A stretch of 64,000 bases of DNA from Leuctra nigra (lineage: Eukaryota > Arthropoda > Insecta > Plecoptera > Leuctridae). Below are positions 10,011 through 24,458 of the stretch, in pieces. The stretch's first letter is position 1. Each line of letters begins with the position of its first letter. Below the pieces are notes generated by a model, which saw only the letters and a list, made by a program, of their open reading frames with translations, ran no database searches and was not told the origin of the DNA. The stretch spans positions 496,001 through 560,000 of the forward strand of contig OW203770.1 in assembly GCA_934045905.1 (NCBI GenBank), read 5' to 3'. The translations under genes and the position numbers were made by a program.

Positions 10011-13000
10011 CTGCAGTCAATGTAGCCTGACTGATTCTTCATCGATCTACACTGCAGTCAATGTAGCCTGACTGATACTTCATCTATCTACACAGCAGTC
10101 AATGTAGCCTGACTGATTCTTCATCTATCTACACAGCAGTCAATGTAGCCTGACTGATTCTTCATCTATCTACACTGCAGTCATTGTAGCCTGACTGATT
10201 CTTCATCTATCTACACTGCAGTCAATGTAGCCTGACTGATTCTTCATCTATCTACACTGCAGTCAATGTAGCCTGACTGATTCTTCATCTATCTACACTG
10301 CAGTCAATGTAGCCTGACTGAACCTTCATCTATCTACACTGCAGTCAATGTAGCCTGACTGATTCTTCATCTATCTACACTGCAGTCAATGTAGCCTGAC
10401 TGATTCTTCATCTATCTACACAGCAGTCAATGTAGCCTGACTGATTCTTCATCGATCTACACTGCAGTCAATGTAGCCTGACTGATTCTTTATCTATCTA
10501 CACTGCAGTCAATGTAGCCTGACTGATTCTTCATCTATCTACACAGCAGTCCATGTAGCCTGACTGATTCTTCATCGATCTACACTGCAGTCAATGTAGC
10601 CTGACTGATTCTTCATCGATCTACACTGCAGTCAATGTAGCCTGACTGATTCTTCATCTATCTACACTGCGGTCAATGTAGCCTGACTGATTCTTCATCT
10701 ATCTACACTGCAGTCAATGTAGCCTGACTGATTCTTCATCTATCTACACTGCAGTCAATGTAGCCTGACTGATTCTTCATCTATCTACACTGCAGTCAAT
10801 GTAGCCTGACTGATTCTTCATCTATCTACACTGCAGTCAATGTAGCCTGACTGATTCTTCATCGATCTACACTGCAGTCAATGTAGCCTGACTGATTCTT
10901 CATCTATCTACACTGCAGTCAATGTAGCCTGACTGATTCTTCATCTATCTACACAGCAGTCAATGTAGCCTGACTGATTCTTCATCTATCTACACTGTAG
11001 TCAATGTAGCCTGACTGATTCTTCATCGATCTACACTGCAGTCAATGTAGCCTGACTGATTCTTCATCTATCTACACTGCAGTCAATGTAGCCTGACTGA
11101 TTCTTCATCGATCTACACTGCAGTCAATGTAGCCTGACGGATTCTTCATCTATCTACACTGCAGTCAATGTAGCCTGACTGATTCTTCATCTATCTACAC
11201 TGCAGTCAATGTAGCCTGACTGATTCTTCATCTATCTACACTGCAGTCAATGTAGCCTGACTGATTCTTCATCTATCTACACTGCGGTCAATGTAGCCTG
11301 ACTGATTCTTCATCTATCTACACTGCAGTCAATGTAGCCTGACTGATTCTTCATCTATCTACACTGCAGTCAATGTAGCCTGACTGATAATTCATCTATC
11401 TACACTGCAGTCAATGTAGCCTGACTGATTCTTCATCTATCTCCACTGCAGTCAATGTAGCCTGACTGATTCTTCATCTATCTACACTGCAGTCAATGTA
11501 GCCTGACTGATTCTTCATCTATCTACACTGCAGTCAATGTAGCCTGACTGATTCTTCATCTATCTACACTGCAGTCAATGTAGCCTGACTGATTCTTCAT
11601 CTATCTACACTGCAGTCATTGTAGCCTGACTGATTCTTCATCTATCTACACTGCAGTCAATGTAGCCTGACTGATTCTTCATCTATCTACACTGCAGTCA
11701 ATGTAGCCTGACTGATTCTTCATCGATCTACACTGCAGTCAATGTAGCCTGACTGATTCTTCATCTATCTACACTGCAGTCAATGTAGCCTGACTGATTC
11801 TTCATCTATCTACACTGCAGTCAATGTAGCCTGACTGATTCTTCATCGATCTACACTGCAGTCAATGTAGCCTGACTGATTCTTCATCTATCTACACTGC
11901 AGTCAATGTAGCCTGACTGATTCTTCATCTATCTACACTGCAGTCAATGTAGCCTGACTGATTCTTCATCTATCTACACTGCAGTCAATGTAGCCTGACT
12001 GATTCTTCATCTATCTACACTGCAGTCAATGTAGCCTGACTGATTCTTCATCTATCTACACTGCAGTCAATGTAGCCTGACTGATTCTTCATCTATCTAC
12101 ACTGCAGTCAACGTTGCCTGACTGATTCTTCATCGATCTACACTGCAGTCAATGTAGCTTGACTGATTCTTCATCGATCTACACTGCAGTCAATGTAGCC
12201 TGACTGATTCTTCATCTATCTACACTGCAGTCAATGTAGCCTGACTGATTCTTCATCTATCTACACAGCAGTCAATGTAGCCTGACTGATTCTTCATCTA
12301 TCTACACTGCAGTCAATGTAGCCTGACTGATTCTTCATCTATCTACACTGCAGTCAATGTAGCCTGACTGATTCTTCATCTATCTACACTGTAGTCAATG
12401 TAGCCTGACTGATTCTTCATCGATCTACACTGCAGTCAATGTAGCCTGACTGATTCTTCATCTATCTACACTGCAGTCAATGTAGCCTGACTGATTCTTC
12501 ATCTATCTACACTGCAGTCATTGTAGCCTGACTGATTCTTCATCTATCTACACTGCAGTCAATGTAGCCTGACTAATTCTTCATCTATCTACACTGCAGT
12601 CAATGTAGCCTGACTGATTCTTCATCGATCTACACTGCAGTCAATGTAGCCTGACTGATTCTTCATCTATCTACACTGCAGTCAATGTAGCCCGACTGAT
12701 TCTTCATCTATCTACACTGCAGTCAATGTAGCCTGACTGATTCTTCATCTATCTACACTGCAGTCAATGTAGCCTGACTGATTCTTCATCTATCTACACT
12801 GCAGTCAATGTAGCCTGACTGATTCTTCATCTATCTACACTGCAGTCAATGTAGCCTGACGGATTCTTCATCGATCTACACAGCAGTCAATGTAGCCTGA
12901 CTGATTCTTCATCTATCTACACTGCAGTCAATGTAGCCTGACTGATTCTTCATCTATCTACACTGCGGTCAATGTAGCCTGACTGATTCTTCATCTATCT

Positions 13001-16000
13001 ACACTGCAGTCAATGTAGCCTGACGGATTCTTCATCTATCTACACAGCAGTCAATGTAGCCTGACTGATTCTTCATCTATCTACACTGCAGTCAATGTAG
13101 CCTGACTGATTCTTCATCTATCTACACTGCAGTCAATGTAGCCTGACTGATTCTTCATCTATCTACACTGCAGTCAATGTAGCCTGACTGATTCTTCATC
13201 TATCTACACTGCAGTCAATGTAGCCTGACGGATTCTTCATCTATCTACACTGCAGTCAATGTAGCCTGGCGGATTCTTCATCTATCTACACTGCAGTCAA
13301 TGTAGCCTGACGGATTCTTCATCTATCTACACTGCAGTCAATGTAGCCTGACTGATTCTTCATCTATCTACACTGCAGTCAATGTAGCCTGACTGATTCT
13401 TCATCGATCTACACTGCAGTCAATGTAGCCTGACTGATTCTTCATCGATCTACACTGCAGTCAATGTAGCCTGACTGATTCTTCATCTATCTACACAGCA
13501 GTCAATGTAGCCTGACTGATTCTTCATCTATCTACACTGCAGTCAATGTAGCCTGACTGATTCTTCATCTATCTACACTGCAGTCAATGTAGCCTGACTG
13601 ATTCTTCATCTATCTACACTGCGGTCAATGTAGCCTGACTGATTCTTCATCTATCTACACTGCAGTCAATGTAGCCTGACTGATTCTTCATCTATCTACA
13701 CTGCAGTCAATGTAGCCTGACTGATTCTTCATCTATCTACACAGCAGTCAATGTAGCCTGACTGATTCTTCATCTATCTACACTGCAGTCAATGTAGCCT
13801 GACTGATTCTTCATCGATCTACACTGCAGTCAATGTAGCCTGACTGATTCTTCATCGATCTACACTGCAGTCAATGTAGCCTGACTGATTCTTCATCTAT
13901 CTACACTGCAGTCAATGTAGCCTGACTGATTCTTCATCTATCTACACAGCAGTCAATGTAGCCTGACTGATTCTTCATCTATCTACACTGCAGTCAATGT
14001 AGCCTGACTGATTCTTCATCGATCTACACTGCAGTCAATATAGCCTGACTGATTCTTCATCGATCTACACTGCAGTCAATGTAGCCTGACTGATTCTTCA
14101 TCTATCTACACTGCAGTCAATGTAGCCTGACTGATTCTTCATCTATCTACACTGCAGTCAATGTAGCCTGACTGATTCTTCATCTATCTACACAGCAGTC
14201 AATGTAGCCTGACTGATTCTTCATCTATCTACACTGCAGTCAATGTAGCCAGACTGATTCTTCATCGATCTACACTGCAGTCAATGTAGCCTGACTGATT
14301 CTTCATCGATCTACACTGCAGTCAATGTAGCCTGACTGATTCTTCATCTATCTACACTGCAGTCAATGTAGCCTGACTGATTCTTCATCGATCTACACTG
14401 CAGTCAATGTAGCCTGATTGATTCTTCATCTATCTACACTGCAGTCAATGTAGCCTGACTGATTCTTCATCTATCTACACTGCAGTCAATGTAGCCTGAC
14501 TGATTCTTCATCTATCTACACTGCAGTCAATGTAGCCTGACTAATTCTTCATCTATCTACACTGCAGTCAATGTAGCCTGACTGATTCTTCATCTATCTA
14601 CACTGCAGTCAACGTAGCCTGACTGATTCTTCATCTATCTACACTGCAGTCAATGTAGCCTGACTGATTCTTCATCTATCTACACTGCAGTCAATGTAGC
14701 CTGACTGATTCTTCATCGATCTACACTGCAGTCAATGTAGCCTGACTGATTCTTCATCGATCTACACTGCAGTCAATGTAGCCTGACTGATTCTTCATCT
14801 ATCTACACTGCGGTCAATGTAGCCTGACTGATTCTTCATCGATCTACACTGCAGTCAATGTAGCCTGACTGATTCTTCATCGATCTACACTGCAGTCAAT
14901 GTAGCCTGACTGATTCTTCATCTATCTACACTGCGGTCAATGTAGCCTGACTGATTCTTCATCGATCTACACTGCAGTCAATGTAGCCTGACTGATTCTT
15001 CATCTATCTACACTGCAGTCAATGTAGCCTGACGGATTCTTCATCTATCTACACTGCGGTCAATGTAGCCTGACTGATTCTTCATCTATCTACACAGCAG
15101 TCAATGTAGCCTGACTGATTCTTCATCTATCTACACTGCAGTCAATGTAGCCTGACTGATTCTTCATCTATCTACACTGCAGTCATCGTAGCCTGACTGA
15201 TTCTTCATCTATCTACACTGCAGTCAATGAAGCCTGACTGATTCTTCATCTATCTACACTGCAGTCAACGTAGCCTGACTGATTCTTCATCTATCTACAC
15301 TGCAGTCAATGTAGCCTGACTGATTCTTCATCTATCTACACTGCAGTCAACGTAGCCTGACTGATTCTTCATCTATCTACACTGCAGTCAATGTAGCCTG
15401 ACTGATTCTTCATCTATCTACACTGCAGTCAACGTAGCCTGACTGATTCTTCATCTATCTACACTGCAGTCAATGTAGCCTGACTGATTCTTCATCTATC
15501 TACACTGCGGTCAATGTAGCCTGACTGATTCTTCATCTATCTACACAGCAGTCAATGTAGCCTGACTGATTCTTCATCTATCTACACTGCAGTCAATGTA
15601 GCCTGACTGATTCTTCATCTATCTACACTGCAGTCAACGTAGCCTGACTGATTCTTCATCTATCTACACTGCAGTCAATGTAGCCTGACTAATTCTTCAT
15701 CTATCTACACTGCAGTCAATGTAGCCTGACTGATTATTCATCTATCTACACTGCAGTCAATGTAGCCTGACTGATTCTTCATCTATCTACACAGCAGTCA
15801 ATGTAGCCTGACTGATTCTTCATCTATCTACACAGCAGTCAATGTAGCCTGACTGATTCTTTATCTATCTACACTGCAGTCAATGTAGCCTGACTGATTC
15901 TTCATCTATCTACACTGCAGTCAATGTAGCCTGACTGATTCTTCATCTATCTACACTGCAGTCAACGTAGCCTGACTGATTCTTCATCTATCTACACTGC

Positions 16001-19000
16001 AGTCAATGTAGCCTGACTGATTCTTCATCTATCTACACTGCAGTCAATGTAGCCTGACTGATTCTTCATCTATCTACACTGCAGTCAATGTAGCCTGACT
16101 GATTCTTCATCGATCTACACTGCGGTCAATGTAGCCTGACTGATTCTTCATCTATCTACACTGCAGTCAATGTAGCCTGACTGATACTTCATCTATCTAC
16201 ACTGCAGTCAATGTAGCCTGACTGATTCTTCATCGATCTACACTGCAGTCAATGTAGCCTGACTGATTCTTCATCGATCTACACTGCAGTCAATGTAGCC
16301 TGACTGATTCTTCATCTATCTACACTGCAGTCAATGTAGCCTGACTGATTCTTCATCTATCTACACAGCAGTCAATGTAGCCTGACTGATTCTTCATCTA
16401 TCTACACAGCAGTCAATGTAGCCTGACTGATTCTTCATCTATCTACACTGCAGTCAATGTAGCCTGACTGATTCTTCATCTATCTACACTGCAGTCAATG
16501 TAGCCTGACTGATTCTTCATCTATCTACACTGCAGTCAACGTAGCCTGACTGATTCTTCATCTATCTACACTGCAGTCAATGTAGCCTGACTGATTCTTC
16601 ATCTATCTACACTGCAGTCAATGTAGCCTGACTGATTCTTCATCTATCTACACTGCAGTCAATGTAGCCTGACTGATTCTTCATCGATCTACACTGCGGT
16701 CTATGTAGCCTGACTGATTCTTCATCTATCTACACAGCAGTCAATGTAGCCTGACTGATTCTTCATCTATCTACACTGCAGTCAATGTAGCCTGACTGAT
16801 TCTTCATCGATCTACACTGCAGTCAATGTAGCCTGACTGATTCTTCATCGATCTACACTGCAGTCAATGTAGCCTGACTGATTCTTCATCGATCTACACT
16901 GCAGTCAATGTAGCCTGACTGATTCTTCATCTATCTACACTGCAGTCAATGTAGCCTGACTGATTCTTCATCTATGTACACTGCAGTCAATGTAGCCTGA
17001 CTGATTCTTCATCGATCTACACTGCAGTCAATGTAGCCTGACCGATTCTTCATCTATCTACACTGCAATCAATGTAGCCTGACTGATTCTTCATCTATCT
17101 ACACTGCAGTCAACGTAGCCTGACTGATTCTTCATCTATCTACACTGCAGTCAATGTAGCCTGACTGATTCTTTATCTATCTACACTGCAGTCAATGTAG
17201 CCTGACTGATTCTTCATCTATCTACACTGCAGTCAATGTAGCCTGACTGATTCTTCATCTATCTACACAGCAGTCATTGTAGCCTGACTGATTCTTCATC
17301 TATCTACACTGCAGTCAATGTAGCCTGACTGATTCTTCATCTATCTACACTGCAGTCAATGTAGCCTGACTGATTCATCATCTATCTACACTGCAGTCAA
17401 CGTAGCCTGACTGATTCTTCATCTATCTACACTGCAGTCAATGTAGCCTGACTGATTCTTCATCTATCTACACTGCAGTCAATGTAGCCTGACTGATTCT
17501 TCATCTATCTACACAGCAGTCAATGTAGCCTGACTGATTCTTCATCTATCTACACTGCAGTCAATGTAGCCTGACTGATTCTTCATCTATCTACACAGCA
17601 GTCAATGTAGCCTGACTGATTCTTCATCTATCTACACTGCAGTCAATGTAGCCTGACTGATTCTTCATCTAACTACACTGCAGTCAATGTAGCCTGACTG
17701 ATTCTTCATCTATCTACACAGCAGTCAATGTAGCCTGACTGATTCTTCATCGATCTACACTGCAGTCAATGTAGCCTGACTGATTCTTCATCTATCTACA
17801 CTGCAGTCAATGTAGCCTGACTGATTCTTCATCTATCTACACTGCAGTCAATGTAGCCTGACTGATTCTTCATCTATCTACACTGCAGTCAATGTAGCCT
17901 GACTGATTCTTCATCGATCTACACTGCGGTCAATGTAGCCTGACTGATTCTTCATCTATCTACACTGCAGTCAATGTAGCCTGACTGATTCTTCATCGAT
18001 CTACACTGCAGTCAATGTAGCCTGATTGATTCTTCATCTATCTACACTGCAGTCAATGTAGCCTGACTGATTCTTCATCTATCTACACTGCAGTCAATGT
18101 AGCCTGACTGATTCTTCATCTATCTACACTGCAGTCAATGTAGCCTGACTGATTCTTCATCTATCTACACAGCAGTCAATGTAGCCTGACTGATTCTTCA
18201 TCTATCTACACTGCAGTCAATGTAGCCTGACTGATTCTTCATCTATCTACACTGCAGTCAATGTAGCCTGACTGATTCTTCATCTATCTACACTGCAGTC
18301 AATGTAGCCTGACTGATTCTTCATCTATCTACACTGCAGTCAATGTAGCCTGACTGATTCTTCATCTATCTACACTGCAGTCAATGTAGCCTGACTGATT
18401 CTTCATCTATCTACACTGCGGTCAATGTAGCCTGACTGATTCTTCATCTATCTACACTGCAGTCAATGTAGCCTGACTGATTCTTCATCTATCTACACTG
18501 CAGTCAATGTAGCCTGACTGATTCTTCATCTATCTACACTGCAGTCAATGTAGCCTGACTGATTCTTCATCGATCTACACTGCAGTCAATGTAGCCTGAC
18601 TGATTCTTCATCTATCTACACTGCAGTCAATGTAGCCTGACTGATTCTTCATCTATCTACACTGCAGTCAATGTAGCCTGACTGATTCTTCATCTATCTA
18701 CACTGCAGTCAATGTAGCCTGACTGATTCTTCATCTATCTACACTGCAGTCAATGTAGCCTGACTGATTCTTCATCTATCTACACTGCAGTCAATGTAGC
18801 CTGACTGATTCTTCATCTATCTACACTGCAGTCAATGTAGCCTGACTGATTCTTCATCGATCTACACTGCAGTCAATGTAGCCTGACTGAACCTTCATCT
18901 ATCTACACTGCAGTCAATGTAGCCTGACTGATTCTTCATCTATCTACACTGCAGTCAATGTAGCCTGACTGATTCTTCATCTATCTACACTGCAGTCAAT

Positions 19001-19937
19001 GTAGCCTGACTGATTCTTCATCGATCTACACTGCAGTCAATGTAGCCTGACTGATTCTTCATCTATCTACACTGCAGTCAATGTAGCCTGACTTATTCTT
19101 CATCTATCTACACAGCAGTCAATGTAGCCTGACTGATTCTTCATCTATCTACACTGCAGTCAATGTAGCCTGACGGATTCTTCATCTATCTACACAGCAG
19201 TCAATGTAGCCTGACTGATTCTTCATCTATCTACACTGCAGTCGATGTAGCCTGACTGATTCTTCATCGATCTACACTGCGGTCTATGTAGCCTGACTGA
19301 TTCTTCATCTATCTACACTGCAGTCAATGTAGCCTGACGGATTCTTCATCTATCTACACTGCAGTTAATGTAGCCTGACGGATTCTTTATCGATCTACAC
19401 TGCGGTCTATGTAGCCTGACTGATTCTTCATCTATCTACACAGCAGTCAATGTAGCCTGACTGATTCTTCATCGATCTACACTGCAGTCAATGTAGCCTG
19501 ACTGATTCTTCATCTATCTACACTGCAGTCAATGTAGCCTGACTGATTCTTCATCGATCTACACTGCAGTCAATGTAGCCTGACTGATTCTTCATCTATC
19601 TACACTGCAGTCAATGTAGCCTGACTGATTCTTCATCTATCTACACAGCAGTCAATGTAGCCTGACTGATTCTTCATCGATCTACACTGCGGTCAATGTA
19701 GCCTGACTGATTCTTCATCTATCTACACTGCAGTCAATGTAGCCTGACTGATTCTTCATCTATCTACACTGCAGTCAACGTAGCCTGACTGATTCTTCAT
19801 CTATCTACACTGCAGTCAATGTAGCCTGACTGATTCTTCATCGATCTACACTGCAGTCAATGTAGCCTGACTGATTCTTCATCGATCTACACTGCGGTCT
19901 ATGTAGCCTGACTGATTCTTCATCTATCTACACTGCA
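10011..19937. repeat. 41-bp satellite array, about 242 copies
   Basis: The array is uninterrupted and head to tail, with a constant 41-bp period (for example CTGCAG at 10216 and 10257). Most monomers hold a PstI site (CTGCAG) and the hairpin CAGTCA-ATGTAGCC-TGACTG. A competing stem, CTACA with TGTAG, spans the same bases. Variation is confined to a few positions: CATCTATC or CATCGATC, CTGCAG or CTGCGG, CACTGC or CACAGC, GACTG or GACGG, and AATG or AACG before TAGCC. No reading frame is open across it. The right end breaks off inside a monomer at ACTGCAATTTTGACG. I see no inserted element anywhere in the 9.9 kb. Confidence 0.97.
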
Positions 19938-20078
19938 ATTTTGACGATGATCTTTCATTTAGAAATTAGAAGTGCCCCAAATAATTATTTTTCACTAGCA
20001 TTTTTTCACAAAGAAGCATGATGAAAATTAGTGTAAAATGTCAAATGTTATGCATTTCTATAATAAATTGTCTTCTAA

Positions 20079-21074
20079 CTAGGAAAACGCTCAGTGTAAC
20101 GCGTTGATGAGCGAGCACAGAACATGCAACATCCCCATAGTAACGATGCACGACACGGAACAAGACGATTTTCTCTGCAATTTTTCAATCTCCATAATAC
20201 TCTGGATGAATAACAGATCCATTGTGTCGTGAAGTCTTACCTACATACCTTCTCCAGAAATCTCTTGTGACATCCTATACTAAACTCGTAAAATTACAAT
20301 AATACTTGACTGATTGGGCTTACAATATGTAAAATTTAATATTAAGTTGGTCTTGATCACCATACAAAATTTGAACTTAATGTGAACATTTTTATTATCG
20401 ACCAATCAGAAAACATTATTTAAACTTAAACCAAGTAGAGGATTTGGCCTTCGTACTGCATCCGATTTTATGCGCTAGCTCAAAAATGCTTTCATTTTAC
20501 TGTACATTGTGGATAGCTTGGCTGCTCTACAGGCCTTGCCTTGGAACAGAAGCTTAAAGAAGGCAGGGATGACAATTTAGTATACATTTTTCAAGATTAT
20601 GGAATAAAATGACCTTAAAATGACAAAACTTTTGAAAATAACTACAGATTAGACTGAAAATTGGCAAAAATACCTAAAATGTTGGTACCAATGACCAAGC
20701 GAAGTTTTAAGTTGATCGGTCAATCTGTTCTAGTTTAAATGTCAAAAATCACATGAAAAATGGTTTTAAATTTGAACCAATAAGAGGATTTGGCTGCAAC
20801 TTTTTATGATTGGGTACAATGTTGGTTGCAATGTTTTTGCTAAATTTCAAATTGATTGATGCAACCAATCGAAAGATAATTTTTTTAAAATTTGAACCAA
20901 TCACAGGATTCCGTTCAAAAACGATCCCAGAGACCGCATAGATTACGTTAGTATGTGTGCAAAATTTCAGATCGATTGGTTGTGCGGTTTGATCTCGGCA
21001 GTGCCGACAAAAAAAAACACACAGAGAGAAAGTGCCATAAGAGTACCGTGGTGACGCTCGCTCCGCTCGCTCAA
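20079..21074 (-). mobile_element. Helentron-like element, copy H2
   Basis: On the minus strand it starts at TTGAGCGAGCGGAGCGAGCG (21074) and ends at the hairpin AACGC...GCGTT and TTCCTAG (20079), followed by T. The interior consists of repeated GATCGGTCAA and AATTTGAACCAATCA-type units. Its 3' end is of the ATGTTGCATGTTCTGTGC type, shared with 60700-61026. It has no ORF. Confidence 0.7.
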
Positions 21075-21249
21075 TAAATTACCTACAAAGATAACAAAAA
21101 CAAAAGACCTTAACACTTTCGGCCACTTTTCAAATTAATCACGCCAAAATGCAGAAGAATTTATATTTTATTTTCCGTATCAAAGTAGAAATAAAACCCT
21201 ACGCAATTCTTGTCCACTTCCTTCCAAAATAAATAAAATAAAATCGACA

Positions 21250-21345
21250 TCCATGCATTTTCACGTGTGGTGGTAAGGAAGGATGCGGTCGTGGCTTTCC
21301 ATTAGGCAACCTACCCGTCATTTGCCTGTCAGATAAACCTGCCCG
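21250..21345 (+). repeat. S-family fragment
   Basis: AAGGATGCGGTCGTGGC, then CCATTAGGCAACCTACCCG and ATTTGCCTGTC match the 3' half of the S repeat. The 5' half is missing. Confidence 0.4.
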
Positions 21346-21383
21346 CCAGGACCCGGGACCTACAGTAACCTCTTGTCCACGGT

Positions 21384-21921
21384 TTAAGGTGATTCTAGCG
21401 CTCGGCCGTTTTAGAAAATTGAGAGAGAGAAATTGTTTCATATGTGAGTGTAACTTTTACAGGATGTTCACATGATCAGTCTGATTGTATATTAGTAGCC
21501 CTTTTTCATTTTTTGCTTATTGCATCGTTAATATGGCGCCGGTTATTCAACAAAACCGCGCAAAATTCAGAAATTTGCGATACGATTGGAGACCAAACCC
21601 GTTAACCAATTGATCTAAAATTTTAATCATGATTAGATCAAAGACAAACTTAGGGTTATCACTTGGCACATTTTTGAAATTTAATTTTATACGGCACCCA
21701 TGGAGACACGAAAATAGCTAATTTTTCACCAAAAATCCACTAATTATAACTAATTAACGAAACAAAAAATGAAAAATGTACCAAGGGATAACCCTAAGTT
21801 TGTCTTTTATCTAATCATGATTAAAATTTCAAATAATTTGGTCTACCCATTTCGTCTCCAATCGTATCGCAAAAAGAGTCTACAAATAGCAGCAAAATCG
21901 CTCGCGCTTGCAGCACCTTAA
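21384..21921 (+). mobile_element. G-family TTAA MITE, copy G2
   Basis: Same ends and palindromic interior as G1. The flanks share only TTAA, supporting a 4-bp TTAA target duplication for the family. Confidence 0.85.
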
Positions 21922-22054
21922 TATTGAAATCCTGGAGAACAAATAACCTCTAGGTACTGTTATTATGCCATATAACTTTCCCGAGTGTGATCATATACAT
22001 TAGCTGTTTCTAGGTTAAGCCGCGTAGACAGAATTCATGAGTGTTTACATTCCA

Positions 22055-22555
22055 TGTGTTCGTAAATCCATCCGGATGGAAGGATGGAATCCATCCAAGT
22101 CAAAAAGTTGTACTTAAATACATTGGATTAGTGGGCGTGGCCTAATACGTCATCAATCCGTTTCCGTGCCGTGCCGAGCTTCTAGCAGCACCTCATCCAG
22201 CTGCTTTCTTGGATGGATTCAAAATTAAAATGGCGCCATTGGTAATGATGGGGACTAAATTCACTAATATTATTATTTTACACAAAGTATACAGCACTTT
22301 GGCAGAAAAAATTAAAGGTAAACAACTATGTCTAACCTATTAGTGGTGTTTTTCATTTGGCAAGGCAGTAGATATTAATATTACATACAATTTTCAGACA
22401 ACGGAATCAAAGTCATATTTAAAATGGCCGCCTTTTTCTTCAGTCCAGCGGAAACTTGGATGTTTGTTGTACCTAAATCGACGTCATCTTTATAGTTTTG
22501 GATGGATTCCATCCGGATTTTTTCAGATTATAGTTTGGATGGATTTACGAACACA
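22055..22555. mobile_element. R-family MITE
   Basis: The terminal inverted repeats TGTGTTCGTAAATCCATCC and GGATGGATTTACGAACACA enclose about 500 bp with no ORF. Subterminal GGATGGAATCCATCC-type palindromes are repeated at both ends. A target duplication is not obvious. Confidence 0.75.
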
Positions 22556-22622
22556 CGGATTGCATCTCAGAGGCAACGCATCCAGCAGAGAGAAACAAAA
22601 CAATCCGAAATGTTGATTAATA

Positions 22623-22800
22623 TACCATTTTAAATATTATCTCGGTGGCTCTGCTTTTTAAGAAAAAATCGTATGCAGTTTTATTTCCAGACACCTTAGT
22701 CCCTGTTTTACCTAAATTGTTGAAACAGGTGTCTTGAAATCTAACTGCATATGATTTTTCTTAGAAAGCAGAGCCACCGAGATAATATTTAAAATGGTCT
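22623..22800. mobile_element. P-family hairpin MITE, copy 2
   Basis: Palindromic, with the same CTCGGTGGCTCTGC and CAGACACCTTAGTCC arm as the copy at 7099. The second arm has lost part of the middle (GGGACTAAGG is missing), so the hairpin is asymmetric. Confidence 0.8.
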
Positions 22801-23018
22801 TATAGATAAGTACAATCCAAGGTGTCTATAGAAGTTCTGCTTCAAACATTTACAAGACTTATTCAAAACAGAAATGGAATATTATGGTGTAAATGATTGA
22901 CAAGTTTGTGCACTGATATTATCAACATAAATTTAATATGCATGGGTACCTATGGGTTTTGGATTTTATTTATATCACCAACAGAATGCATACAAAGATT
23001 CCACCCTGACTAAATAAA
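22801..23018. other. intergenic, nothing recognised
   Basis: Short AT-rich spacer between P2 and H3. Confidence 0.4.
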
Positions 23019-23647
23019 CTAGGAAAACGCTCAGTGTAACGCGTTGGTGAGCGAGCACGGGGAGATGCAAATTCTCGAACCGGAAATGCGTACACAAGCA
23101 CAGAAAACATATACATCCATATTGAATTGAAATATGATAACTCAATCAACACAACATATTATTATGCTTTTCATTGAAACTTGAAAATAACATCTAAGCA
23201 TCTAAGAACCCTGGTTAAAATAAAACAAATCAGATTCAATCCAATTGGCACTGGAAAACATTCATTTTGATAGGTACTTCATTACTGACAGATATTAAAA
23301 ATGTTAATAAGTTCATACGTTCTTAACTGATTGGGATGAAATTTTGTAAAATAAGAGACAATGTTGGTCTTAATGATCATGCAAAATATGAGTTTGATCT
23401 GAATTATCGAAGACCGTTTTCATTTTTCAGCCTATCAGGAGATATTTATTTAAATTTTAACCAATTAATGGATTTCAAAAAAATTATGGTCTGCAAACAG
23501 AGAAGGTTGGTTTTACATGTGTGCAAAATTTCAGATCGATCGAAGAAAAACTCTGACCTGTACAGCCTCACCCAACAGAGAAAAAAAAAAAAAAAAAGAG
23601 GTCCGTGCCAAATGAGCCGAAAGGAGACGCTCGCTACGCTCGCTCAA
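23019..23647 (-). mobile_element. Helentron-like element, copy H3
   Basis: Minus-strand element with the 5' end TTGAGCGAGCG at 23647 and the 3' hairpin and TTCCTAG at 23019, followed by T. It is close to H1: both share the GAAATGCGTACACAAGC region near the 3' end and the GTCTGCAAACAGAGAAGG region near the 5' end. A run of about 17 A lies near 23580. Confidence 0.7.
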
Positions 23648-24227
23648 TTACAAACACACAAAATTTAACGTGTTTAACATTTGTATTAAATACTAGGAAA
23701 ACGCTCTGAGTAACGCGTTGATGAGCGAGCACGGATACACGCAACACCTCGAACCGAAATTATGTCTATCGAAAATGTCATTAAAAGCCAATAATTCTTG
23801 AATTTCGTCACAGACTTGTATAAATATCTCCAAAATTTCCAAAAATATTGGTCCCAATAACCTTGCTAAGTTTTAAGTTGATCGATTAAACCTTTGATTG
23901 AACGGTTCCTTGTTAAGTTTCAAAAATCACATGATATCCTTCAAACAATATACCTGGGACCACTCATATGATATGATATTACTGTGGACACAATATCAGA
24001 TCAATCTGTTAAACGGTCATTATTAGTTTCATTTCGTTTGAAACTTTCTGCTCTAACTACCTTGCCTTGAACTGAAGATTCGAAGTCGCCGTGAATTTGA
24101 CAGCCAACACACAAAATGTCCCTAAAATTACAAAAACTTTTGAAAATAACTACAAATTAGACTGAAAATTGGCAAAAATACCTTAAATGTTGCTACCAAT
24201 TACCATGCGAAGTTTTTAGTTGGTCGG

Positions 24228-24458
24228 TCAATCGGCAATACCCGCTGCACGAGAGCGGGTATTGCGTTGATTGTTTGAGTATCTCCTTGCAGCAGTCTGG
24301 TCGGGGGTCTCTTTGCTCCTTGATGCTTTATTATTAACGACATTTTGTTTCAACCTTTTAGATTTAGCTTCGTCAGTTTCTTGATCTTCAATTTCACGCA
24401 GACGCTTTTTCGCCTTTATGGCTTTCATTCTAGCAGAAGTCTTTCCATTTTTCGGCAT
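24228..24458 (-). CDS. STPR-like repeat protein fragment, probably Helentron-derived
   Basis: The 76 residues start at a good ATG. They are extremely basic and hydrophilic: a Lys/Arg-rich N-terminus, an acidic patch REIEDQETDEA (about residues 21-31), then one 23-residue-type unit beginning SKETPDQTAARR and ending TRSRA. Units of this ETPEQ...RR...R form are typical of STPR (score-and-three peptide repeat) DNA-binding regions and of the N-terminal parts of Helitron/Helentron-linked proteins in insects (recalled, not searched). The frame ends at GIAD where ordinary HINE sequence resumes, so the protein is a truncated leftover. A 12-bp-arm hairpin (24235-24265) sits exactly at that junction. 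It is unlikely to be a functional gene. Confidence 0.45.
   Translation of the reverse strand: MPKNGKTSARMKAIKAKKRLREIEDQETDEAKSKRLKQNVVNNKASRSKETPDQTAARRYSNNQRNTRSRAAGIAD
24235..24265. repeat. hairpin at the ORF/HINE junction
   Basis: GCAATACCCGCT and AGCGGGTATTGC are perfect inverted repeats separated by 7 bases, overlapping the end of the STPR-like frame. Confidence 0.8.

Noticed and set aside
10011..19937. CRISPR-like array
   Set aside because: The period is a constant 41 bp with no unique spacers, the context is animal DNA, and no cas gene is present. It is a simple satellite.
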